Source: Rhodeus uyekii (Eukaryota > Chordata > Actinopteri > Cypriniformes > Acheilognathidae). From it: a DNA stretch of 64,000 bases. A model generated the notes under the pieces. It saw only the letters and a list, made by a program, of their open reading frames with translations, was not told the DNA's origin and made no database searches. The translations under genes and the position numbers were made by a program. The stretch lies in contig JAWRVZ010000028.1 of assembly GCA_037043235.1 (NCBI GenBank), forward strand, positions 981,001-1,045,000. Direction: 5' to 3'. Below, in pieces: positions 1 to 10,408 of this stretch; the first letter of the stretch is position 1; each line of letters begins with the position of its first letter.

Positions 1-1035
1 ACAAATCTCCATGGCAACCTCAGTAGGTCATCCAATGAGAGGTGGAGGTGGGGCTGGGGGGGTGGGGGGTGCGTGCGACTGACGGAGAGTTTTGAGGACA
101 CTGATTGGAGTGAGAATGGTGCAGTGTGAGTTTGTGCAAATTCACACACTTGGGAAACTCAAATCTCATTTTTCACACTCACACTCTTTGATTTACTGCA
201 ACCTCATGAGACTAACACTCCCTTTAGATTCTCTTCAGTTTCATGCTTTGAAAGCAATACTTTCAGTTTCTTCATTCTTCATATTTCTTCTTCATTTTTA
301 CACCAACTCTACCCAGTGGATGATGTCATTTCCTTTCCTTACAGTCGTTGTTTCTTCCCAAGCTTCTATCAGCATCAATAATAAATCCACTTCACAAACT
401 TTACATGTATAATTCATTCTCGAGCCGTGGAAACAGGGTCTTACATCTCGGAAACAGCAGGAACAAAATGACATTTTTCCATGAGTTTGAAAGTGAAAAG
501 TCTTGTGAATTATGGCTTGACTGTGGTGTGAGTCACTAATATTCACTCAAGCATGAATCTGAGGAAAGACTCCTGAGGTGGATACATAAAAAACAAATCC
601 ATCTAATCAATATGCTATCAATTAGCTTCATCTGCTCTGTCAACTTAACATCGTTACATCCCTTACTCTGGAAAAAGAGAGAAAAGGCATGGAAACAATG
701 AAAGGGCAAACGATTTATCTTTAACCTGACTGTGCTGCATGTCAATTTACAAGTATCACCGGAGACTTTAATGTGATGTTTCTTTGACGAGAGAACCCTC
801 AGTAGTATCACTGATGGATCCCTGCCACGGTTCAATGAATATAATTGAACCATGAAACAGTAATTCACTCATGATTGGTCAGCATTGTGTTTCCTATCCC
901 ACATGGAGACTCAAGATCACATGATCTCAAGAAACACAAGACAGAAGGGATCAATCATAAATCGATGATTAAGTTCACACACAGCATTATTTATTTATTT
1001 AGCCAATTCCCCCATGTGGAGAGGAATGATAGAGA
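1..1035. other. Gene-free flank, no coding feature seen
   Basis: AT-rich unique-looking DNA. The only notable element is a G-rich run at 41-72 with several G tracts. Short open frames here have no splice support or protein-family resemblance. Confidence 0.5.
41..72 (+). repeat. G-rich low-complexity tract
   Basis: Successive G tracts (ggtggaggtggggctggg, then further g runs) fit a potential G-quadruplex pattern. Structure not tested. Confidence 0.5.
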
Positions 1036-1695
1036 CGATTCGGAAATCCATTGCCATTGTATATATTTCTTATTTTGTATATATTTATTCTTTTATTTTC
1101 CTTATTTGTACACTTCAGTCTATCACCTATGTAACCAATTATTACTTAAAGCCTTTCTTTGCTTTTCTGTATTTTTCCATAGAGTAAGGATGAATATTGT
1201 CTGTACTTCTCACCAGATAGAACATGTTATCTGAATGTTTTGAGAGTCTCTCTGTTGATAGTTGGAGCCTGAGCCGAGTTCAGCCTTGGAGAAGCTCTAT
1301 ATCAGTGTGTGTGCGTTAATATGGTCTGTATTGGTGAGGTGATTAACTGGCACCATAAGGAGACGGAATGACTTGGTCTCGTCAAGCCACGTGGAAGGTC
1401 ACTAAACCATCAACCATGTGATCAACGAAGATATGCGTCAGACTGTCTGCGCTTGTGTGGAAAATGACTAGTTTTGTTTATCTTTCTTTCTTTCTTAGCC
1501 AATCAGAATCATTTAACCATCATCATTGATGTAGTTAGTACCCTCTGTTAGAGTATAATTGCTGTAACAATGTTATTGAAAGTGAGGCGGCCGATGAACT
1601 CCTTGTGAGACCTGAAGCTGGCTTCTGCTTTATGAAACTGCACACTAAACTTCACTAAAATTTCTTCTATTGACTGCACTTCTGACTCCTGGTCA
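1036..1695 (+). repeat. Unclassified interspersed repeat, left arm
   Basis: About 660 bp, starting 'gattcggaaatccattgcc' and ending 'cacttctgactcctggtc'. It recurs inverted at 3869-4535 and partly, in the same orientation, at 3346-3660. A short (ttc)n-rich tract lies inside. It could be LTR-derived, but no LTR boundaries or target-site duplication could be fixed. Confidence 0.8.
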
Positions 1696-3345
1696 CAATG
1701 AATCACATTGAGTCTGACATTTATGATATGGGACACCTATCAGGAAAGAAACCAGATACATGAAGTGTCTGATTTTTGTGACCTGTGTGAACAGGTTATA
1801 ATTGATTATATTCACTATATGCTTAGCTGAACGGTGTCCAACATGGGCCATATTTAAAAGGTCATATGAAAAATCGTACAAATAAATAGGATCTGAGGAG
1901 AAAATCTGAATTTGGTACTTTGGCTTCCGCAGTGAACGGAGCATTTGTGTGTGTTTGAGGAAACAGTTCTGCCCGTCTGTTGGTCTTATGCGTGCTTAAT
2001 CACTGTCTCTATACAGAAAAGACCCACTCAGCAGACACCAAATCAAACACAATCATGATCCCACACAGGACAGGACAGGACAGGACAGAGAAAGGTTTAT
2101 CTGACTCTGCAGCTGGACACCAGCTGGGCCCCCACCATATATGTGGACCACCACGAAAATGAAGAAAGAAGAAAAGAAAAAACAGGGTGGCGTTTCAAAA
2201 TTATACTCCTTCTACAGATACATTTACTAACTGTGGACCCTCCCCCACTGAGTCAAGTCCTGCCACACACAAAGGCTTGAGGTCATGTTCACTTGCATTT
2301 AGTAGATAGGATAGTCCTACAGAGCAAAGAATGCAACACAGCAGCTGTGACACCTCTGACATTGAGTCATTACCAAGTGGAAGTCTCTAACCTGTAATTT
2401 CATCAGCTAAAGTGTCTTCTCTCGTTTACTAAAAAAGCCCGATTAAATATTCATGATCTCAGCGAAAGTCACTCAAGGCTCACTCAAGAGCTCACAAAGT
2501 CAATGTCCACCTTACGGCTCAAATAAGCCTAAAAACATGATAAACTCGGTCAGTGTGTAGCATGTGGTTTTATTGTATGCACTTAGTGTGCATTCTTGTG
2601 TTACTGTAGAGGTAACAAACTCTAGTAGAGCGATAGAGTATACCTTTAAATGTCTGTACCATTCTGTTGTGCTATAAGCATGTCAAATAACAAGATTCAT
2701 GTCGCTGACCTTAAAAACCGCATGAAAGGGTCTGACGAGCAATTGTTTCTTGGAGTGACATAATCCCGGTTGAAACAGGAAGTTAAAGGTAAGGTTGGCA
2801 ATTTGTTTTATAGACACTTTATGTTAAAGTGCTTGAAACTTCCTGATAGCAATTAATACTAGAAGTGGTCTAAATAATAAAACATGTAGGTATATCTTCT
2901 GTTGAGGTCTCAGGACCAAAAAATGTCCATCCAATCATTACATTCGGTCTGAATGCAATGATACAATGTCTTACCGACTTGTCAACATGTATTTCCATTC
3001 CTCCACGCTCCAAACCCATACACTGGTAGATCACATGATAAAGACAACATAATGAATGTAATCCATCCAGATTGCATTCATACTACACACATTTATACTA
3101 CTTTTTTAATGGTCATAAACTAATTAGGCCTACTTATTGAAAAGAAGTACCTACTCAGAGCGTATGCAGTTTCATATGCAGCCTACAAACTGATGAAAGA
3201 TATTTAAAATCCCTTGTCTCTTCTAAATACATTTATAAATTCCTTTATTTCTTTTTTTATAATGATTTATGATCAAGTTATTGATTTATAATTTATGTTT
3301 TTGGATGACTTCTTCAAATTCATGTACACTTTACACTTCTTTATT
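1696..3345. other. Gene-free spacer between repeat arms
   Basis: AT-rich. No family-like open frame and no recognised repeat apart from a short 'aggacaggacaggacag' pentamer run near 2067-2085. Confidence 0.5.
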
Positions 3346-3660
3346 CTTCTGACTATCTGCTCTTGTGTGGAAAATTACAAGTTTTGTTTATCTTTCTTTC
3401 TTTCTTTCTTTCTCTAAATGAGCAGAATCATTTAACCTTCAGTAATGACGTAGTTAGTAGCCTCTGTTAGAGTATAATTGCTGTAACAATGTTATTGTAT
3501 GTGGGGCGGCCTACGAACACCTTAAGAGACTTGAAGCTGGATTTTGCTGGAGTTTGAAACTGCAAACTATTCTTCATTAAAATTTCTACAATTGACTGCA
3601 CTTCTGACTCCTGGTCTTTATTCACCATATCTTGTCCTCAGGTTTTAACAGAAATTCCCC
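3346..3660 (+). repeat. Unclassified repeat, middle partial copy
   Basis: Same family and orientation as 1036-1695 ('ctgttagagtataattgctg', 'cacttctgactcctggtctt'), but only the distal 310 bp. It extends past the left arm's end into sequence shared with the right arm. Includes a tttc microsatellite at 3391-3412. Confidence 0.8.
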
Positions 3661-3868
3661 TACAAAACTAACTAAAGAATACGGCACATTTTTCTAGCAT
3701 AGCTATTGTTTGAGTCCAGCCATTTGATTATGCTTTCCTACTATACAGTATGTGAAAAATAGTAGATTAAATGATTAGCGTGTCAGAATTTGTAGTATTC
3801 ATAAAACAGTAGGTGAAAAGTAGGCTTATGGCAGTGAAGCGAGTCATGACAAATGACAACATAGCATA

Positions 3869-4535
3869 GGGGATTTACAGTTAAGACCCGAGGACCAGAT
3901 ATGTTGAATGAAGACCAGGAGTCAGAAGTGCAGTCAATAGAAGAAATTTTAGTGAAGTTTTAGTTAGCAGTTTCATTAGCAGAAGCTTCAGGTCTCACAA
4001 GGAGTTCGTAGGCCGCCCCACTTACAATAACATTGTTACAGCAGTTATACTCTAACAGAGGGTACTAACTACACCAATGATGACAGTTAAATGATTCTGA
4101 TTGGCTAAGAAAGAAAGATAAACAAAACTAGTAATTTTCCACACAAGAGCAGACAGTCTGAAGCATATCTTCGTTGATCACATGGTTGTCGAGAACAACA
4201 AGTCATTCTGTCTCCTTATGCAGCCAGTTAATCACCTCACTAATACAGACCATATTAACACACACACAGATGAGACTTCTCAAAACATTCTGATAACATG
4301 TTCTATCTGGTGAGATGTCTTGACAATATTCATCCTTACTCTATGGAAAAATACAGAAAAATAAAGGCTTTAACTAATAAAAATCTCTAACTTGATTATA
4401 AATCACTCTTTACAAATCATTCAAATAAGAAAGAGGAAAAGAACATGAAAATCAGACAAAGAAAATAATATAGGTACAAATAAGAAAAATAAAAGAATAT
4501 ATATACAAGCGGCAATGGATTTCCGAATTATCTCT
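3869..4535 (-). repeat. Unclassified repeat, right inverted arm
   Basis: Reverse complement of 1036-1695 ('gaccaggagtcagaagtgca' to 'ggcaatggatttccgaat'). It also matches the extra 3' portion of the middle copy. The pair forms a large inverted structure with a 2.2-kb spacer. Confidence 0.8.
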
Positions 4536-5639
4536 TTCAATAGCAAATGTAGTACATCCAGATTTAATTAACTATACACATATATATGTTAAAACATTTA
4601 CAATTTAAACGGTTGCAAAGTTTGTTACACACTAAGTATCTACACAAGTGGAATACCATTTCACTAAACACAGACTGCAATGCTTTGGGCCTAATGCCAT
4701 CCCCAAACCTGCAGGTGGGGGTCTATAATAAATGTGGAAACTCCCTTGAGATCAACCCTAAGGAAAATGACATGTCCATATGTGTATTCTCTGAGGACAG
4801 ACTTAAGTGCATTTGAGTCAGATTCTCTCCAGCATCAATTATTTTTAAACAGACAGGACGACGCTTGACAACACGGGTCCCAATTGTTCCTTGTCCCAGC
4901 TAATAAATGAGGATGCGCTCAATACATTTGGCTCGTTTAGATGCCAAACGCCTCGCTTGATAGTGAGGGCAGGAATGAAATAAGTGCAGTCAAGATGGAC
5001 AGTTCTAGCCCAAACAATGGGAAGGGGAGCAATTGGGGGAAATGAAAAAGTGAGATGATGGACTACACAAAGGACATAGATAGAAACAGGATGTTTTATT
5101 GAGAACGCCGCGGCCCAAACGCCTTTCTAATAAAGTACACTTTTAAAGGAAACTGGCAAATGATTTGCTTGGCTCGAGCTTTCACCTCCTCCTAGGAGAA
5201 TCCTGTGCACATAGTATTCTTTCAAAAAGAAGGACAAATAAAGGACAGTATTCCTACAAAAGAAAACCAAAAATAGGACATTACTCATAGCACGGATGAT
5301 GTCAGACAATCTAAACCCAGCATTCACATTCTTACAAGGCTGTACTTGAAAAATGAGAGCAGGCCTGTAGGGCTCAACACTCACCCGCACGTCTGCTCGA
5401 ATGATTTTTAAATGATAATACACATGTAAATATTCCAATTGCAGACGTCTGTTCATCTGCGTGTTTTGGAGTAACATCGAGAAGAGAGTTTAATAATCAG
5501 ATCTGGAAGAACACCCAATCTATGCAGTAATCCTAAACAACCAGACTAATCTACTCTCCACTCTGTTATTGCTCAAATCCTTCATTTGATTTCAGTCCAG
5601 CGCGTCTTGTTTTGTCTGTGGGGAGCGAGGTAAGACATC
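4536..5639. other. Gene-free intergenic stretch
   Basis: No coding feature with family resemblance or splice context, and no recognised repeat. Confidence 0.45.
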
Positions 5640-6690
5640 TAGATGGACAACCACATACTCCCAAGACATAAGGTCTTATCAAATACACTTAGGTCATAAA
5701 CAACATATAGGCTTTATTTTGCTCTATGCAAAAATAAAGGTGCATTCGTGGTAAACAAAAGTATAAACATTCATCTTAAATGATTTTCAAAACAGAGTAC
5801 TGCTTATGGCTAACATGTTCAGCACATGTGAATGTGTCGGATGGCTGTCGCCCCCTGCTGGTGGAAGTGAAATTACACTTCAAATTCAGTCTGATTAGGC
5901 ATGCAATTAAAAACTGTTGTTTTTAAGCACTGGCTGAACCTGAAGCTAAATTCGACGGATCAAGTAAATCTCTCTCTCTCGAAAATGCAAGCGCAACAAG
6001 AGTTAAAATGATCAAGTATTATAAAAACATACTGAAAACCTATTATCTTCCAACCGTATCGTATTCAAAACAAAGGACGTTTTACCCTTTAGAATCGGCG
6101 TAATACCTGAATGGCAAGCAGCTTTATTGTTTTGGAATAATAAATAACTAGTTTTAAAATAACTTTTAACCACAAATGCATGTCTTATAGCACCTTCGAT
6201 TAATTTGAATGTTGAGTATAAAGGAATTTCAGTATAATATAGAATATTTATAATATATAACTGAAGACACTGTGGCAAACAACAACACACGTATCTATAC
6301 TTGTATACACGTATCTATCAACACACAATCTGGTGGTTAATTTGCACATGCGCATTTCATCTTTGGCAGAGACGCTGCTCACTGCAGACCCAATGAGTGG
6401 AGCTTGAAGTCTAGCCCCTCCTCTCTAGATCTAATGGGTGGGGCTTTAAGGTTCAGCCACACCTTCATTCCCCAGACAGAGAGGGGGAACTGGATGTCAT
6501 TTGGCTCTGCAATGAGCACCACTTGCCGCTGACAGCTGTTTATATCATAATGCATGTGTCCCTGAGGCTCTGCACACAAAATAGCAAGCAGACCACACAA
6601 GATGTGGCACAAATCATTAACACATCTTTTTCTCGTCATACAGAGAGACAAAATACCAAAAGACACACGCACAAACATACACATTCAAGG
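5640..6690. repeat. Local 1-kb duplication, distal copy
   Basis: Direct repeat of 9000-10020, about 3.3 kb away. It includes the equivalent minus-strand AATAAA at 5713-5718. An extra 160-bp block at 6371-6530 ('gtggggctttaaggttcagc') is absent from the other copy. No PH-domain exon copy lies beside it. Confidence 0.85.
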
Positions 6691-6825
6691 CTTGACGTTA
6701 ACCTTCTTGCTCACTGTGGCTAGCGGTCAACATTTTCACTAGCCACAATTTTGCAGTTGGGAAATTAAGGCGATACACAATATTACAAGGCGATACACAA
6801 TATTGAGTTCAAGAACACAATCCCC

Positions 6826-7026
6826 TGGTTTCACAGATAAGGCTTAATCCTAGTCCCAAACTAAAATGCACGTTTGAGCTTTTTTAACCGTTTAAAAAAT
6901 GTCATTGCCATTGTTTTGCCTTAAGTGATGTTTTTTTTCTAAAGCACATTTCTAAAATCTATTTAGATGTACTAATTAAACTAAGACCTATCTTGTCTTA
7001 ATCTTAACACTGTATGTGAAACCAGG
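6826..7026 (+). repeat. Interspersed repeat with 'gtttcacag' termini
   Basis: Starts 'ggtttcacagataaggctta' and ends 'taacactgtatgtgaaacc'. The complementary ends point to a short non-autonomous DNA element. Related copies at 8622-8790 and 57690-57893. Confidence 0.65.
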
Positions 7027-7345
7027 CAAATATAAAGATATTTTATTCAACTTATAGTCACAAAATGCAAAACAATGCAGGTGCATTCAAATATATAATT
7101 TGTGGTAAGAGAGAGAAAGAGATCAATAGCCTTTAAAATGACTTAAAATGGATATATAATAACAATGAAGTAACAATAATTGGCTCAAATGAAGTATCAA
7201 AAATAAAACATGACCTGGTTTTATCGAACAACAATGTTAAAATACATGATGCAATACACAATGATCAATTTATGTATGTTGTGCGTTATAACAAATAACT
7301 ATAGAGAGCGCCTGGTAATTGTTGTTGTTAGAGTTTACACATGAT

Positions 7346-7621
7346 TCAATCCTTATTTAAAATTGGCCTTCCCTTCAGTTTTGTGTTCTGTGCATGACTC
7401 AAATACTTAATGACATTAAAATTGAGAGAGTTTACATACATGTCACAAATGACACTGTCGAGAGAATGGAGAATGTCATTCACACACCGAATCTTGGAAA
7501 ATGTTGTCAACATCAATTTCAGGGTGAGCAGTGACGGGCTCCTCTGCAGGAGGACTTCAGGGTCACTGATGATATGCTGAAAAGTCTGACCTAAAGAGGG
7601 TAATGACATCAACATAATCAT
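7346..7621 (-). other. Unrecognised 91-codon open frame
   Basis: Includes LGQTFQHIISDPEVLLQRSP and CVNDILHSLDSVICDMYV. A moderately good acceptor (accctctttag) precedes the protein-like part. I recognise no family. It lies between the two copies of the duplicated phldb2 3' flank and may be chance. Confidence 0.15.
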
Positions 7622-8621
7622 ATTAATAAATACCTACATTAATGCAACTAAGTTTGCTGTAAATTATGAAGTGACTTTTTGGGGGCATTCATTCACACAG
7701 GAGGCATTCTTGCTTTCCATTTTTTTAGTTGTCAGTGAATGTGCAAAGAGATGGATGCCTTTTTACTGGTATGTAACACAATGTACAATGTAACTTAATC
7801 AATATTCTGTGAATAGATCTTAACATTAAATTAAATGAAAGCATCACGTGATTAATATTCATTAGGATGTTAAATGGTATGCAGACTGAAATAATTTTCA
7901 ATTTCTGTGTAAATACATTCATTCATGAAGATATGAACTTAAAGGTGCATAATGTGTCAAGTGTCATGTTTATTAGGAATTCTAATCTGATGCATATGTA
8001 TGTTGTATTGAGTTCCAGGTCACTTTACAACTATGCCCTTAAACTACTGATAGTGCCTCCTGAAAAACCTTTAAATATGAAAACAAGTGTAGAGCCCTGT
8101 GACTCCAGTAACAAAATTAATTATATATTCTCATAACATGGACCTATCATTTATCATCACTACTACCCACAGATAGTACATCAGTCTGGTCCACTTTTTC
8201 ATCTTGACCTGAATGTGTGTTCTTGACTTTCTCCTTTTCTGTCAGAAGTAAATCACTTAGTCCTAGTAAAGTATGTAGTACCGTTTTGAATGAGTTACAA
8301 CCGCACAGGCTGCAAGATGCTCAAAGAGAGAAACACTACAATGAGCAACTGCAGGCAATATGGTCTAACAAAGTGAGTTTTTTCAATACTTTCAGGAGGA
8401 ACTACATAAAACATTAATTTAGGAAATTAACATACCACAATATCAGTTTTTTGAATCAATGCTTTACTAAACGGCACTAATTTACAGGAAAGAATAGCCT
8501 AATATTAGCAATATTGCGCTGGAAAGTAGGCATAAAGTAAATTTTAAGTTAAATTACATGACGTAAATTAAGTTGTTGTAACTTAAGCATGGAGATCACG
8601 AGACCACACATATCCATAGTT
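7622..8621. other. Gene-free stretch between the 3' flank duplicates
   Basis: AT-rich DNA with no recognised gene or repeat. Confidence 0.45.
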
Positions 8622-8790
8622 TCACAGACATGGTTTAGAATTAGATTAAGCCAATCAGTTCCATCATTACTTTTTTTTTTTTAACGATAAAAAACATTAT
8701 TGGGACAAAAGATATGTCAGTGCAACTTGCTTTCAGCTCAAACATACATTTTAATAAGGGACTGGGACCTTTTCTGTGAAACCGGGCATA
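8622..8790 (-). repeat. Interspersed repeat with 'gtttcacag' termini
   Basis: Inverted relative of 6826-7026: starts 'agtttcacagacatggttta', ends 'ttctgtgaaaccgggc', with an internal T run. Confidence 0.6.
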
Positions 8791-8999
8791 AGTGTACATA
8801 ATTTCAAGATTCATTTAAGCACTTTGTCATTATAAAAGGGTTACAATCTTGTTTCTGCATATGATCTAATGATCTATATCTAGATGGCTCATTCAGAAAC
8901 ACTCATACTGTCATCTGTCCATTTTTAACAATACTACTCTCAATACTGTTTAGTCAGGCCGTTAATTTAAGTACAGTGTCTTGTTTGACTGCAAGTTAA

Positions 9000-10020
9000 G
9001 ACGTCTACATAAACGAACACATACTGACAGGACATAAGGTTTAGCATGGTTATAAAGTACACAGAGATCATAAACAATATACATCTGCTTTATTTTGCCA
9101 TTTGCAAAAATAAAGGTGCATGCATGGTAAACAAAAGTATAAATATTCATCTCAAATGAGAATTAACAATATCCAAAACAGACTAATTGCTAATTCACAG
9201 ACGCAAGCTTATGATTAACATGTTCAGCACATGTGAATGTGTCGACCCCTGCTAGTCAGTGGTAGTAAAATTACACTTCAAACTCAGTCCGAACGGACTT
9301 TTACTAATAAAGCTACAAAATCTGTATGAAATTAAGCACGTTATGTTATAGCACTGACTTGAACCTTAAGCTAAATTCTAGGAATCAAGGTAATCTATTT
9401 TTTTCTTCCAGATGATGTCTAAATATAAAGTAATCATAGCCTGAAAACAGACCAAAAGTATTGAATAAGGATAATCCATAAGAATGCAAATGTTACATAT
9501 GCATGGAAATAAAATGATCAAGTGTTATAAAACATACTAAAAACCTAGTTTCTATGTGGCATCATTCAAAATAGTGGAAGTTTTTTCCTTTAGAATCGTT
9601 GTGTAATACCCGAATGGTAAGCAGCTTTAGCATTTACTTTTATAATGAATAACTGTAGAATTAAAATAGATTTTTTTTCCATAAATGCATGTCTTATAGC
9701 ACCTTCGATTAATCTGAATGTTGAGTATAAAGACATTTAAGTATTATATAGAACTGAAGGCACTGTGGCAAATACCAACACACACATCTATACATAATCA
9801 TAGCGTGTGGTAAATGTGAATTTCATCTTTGGCAGAACAGCTGTTTATTTCATAATGTGTGTGTCCCTGAGGCCCTGCACACAAAGTAGCAAACAGACCA
9901 CACACAACTTGGCACATTGGCACTGAATATCATTTAACGCTTCTTTCTCTCTTCACACAAACAGACGGACAAAACACCAAAAGACACAAACACAAACATA
10001 CACACACAAAATTATAGGAT
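9000..10020. repeat. Local 1-kb duplication, copy adjoining phldb2
   Basis: Matches 5640-6690 in the same orientation over most of its length. Shared stretches include 'aaataaaggtgcat', 'acatgttcagcacatgtgaa', 'gcatgtcttatagcaccttc' and 'gacaaaacaccaaaagacac'. It lacks about 160 bp present at 6371-6530 of the other copy and is clearly diverged, so the duplication is not recent. Confidence 0.85.
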
Positions 10021-10267
10021 ATGTGCTTCATTCCATCATCTGGGCTGCCAAGTAAAAGTTCACGCTGCATTAAAAAAAAAAGAGTGCTGCGAAGAGAAAA
10101 GCTTCAATAACGTGGATTGAGATCGAAAAACAGATACGAACTCAAAAGTAATATCATAAGTTCATGAGTCAATACTGAAACCAGCATGTGAAAGAGTGCA
10201 GATCAAGTCCGGTGGATTTAAAGCCACATACTGCACATATTATAATTCCTCTGCAGGCAGACATCAT
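9089..10267 (-). promoter_or_regulatory. phldb2: phldb2 probable 3' UTR with poly(A) signal
   Basis: About 1.2 kb after the stop codon ends at a minus-strand AATAAA (9089-9094). The signal lies in a segment that is duplicated further downstream (see 5640-6690), where a second AATAAA sits at 5713-5718. Transcripts could therefore end at either site. UTR status is inferred from position. Confidence 0.5.
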
Positions 10268-10408
10268 CTAAATCATGAACTGAGTGTATCCCTCCGCCCC
10301 TGTTACAATAACATCCATCCATATTCTCATAGCTTCAGGAGAGGGCGCCACCATGTAGTAGACTCGATCGTGAGTCTTCACACTGAATGTTAGAGAAGGG
10401 TTTGGACT
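10268..10408 (-). CDS. phldb2: phldb2 last coding exon 25, end of PH domain
   Basis: 141 nt including the TAG stop, residues 1360-1405: SPNPSLTFSVKTHDRVYYMV, then APSPEAMRIWMDVIVTGAEG and YTQFMI. 'MRIWMDVIVTGAEGYT' is diagnostic for LL5 PH domains; the Trp lies in the C-terminal PH helix. Acceptor ctctctcag|AGTCC. The protein ends immediately after the PH domain. Confidence 0.97.
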   Translation of the reverse strand, partial: SPNPSLTFSVKTHDRVYYMVAPSPEAMRIWMDVIVTGAEGYTQFMI

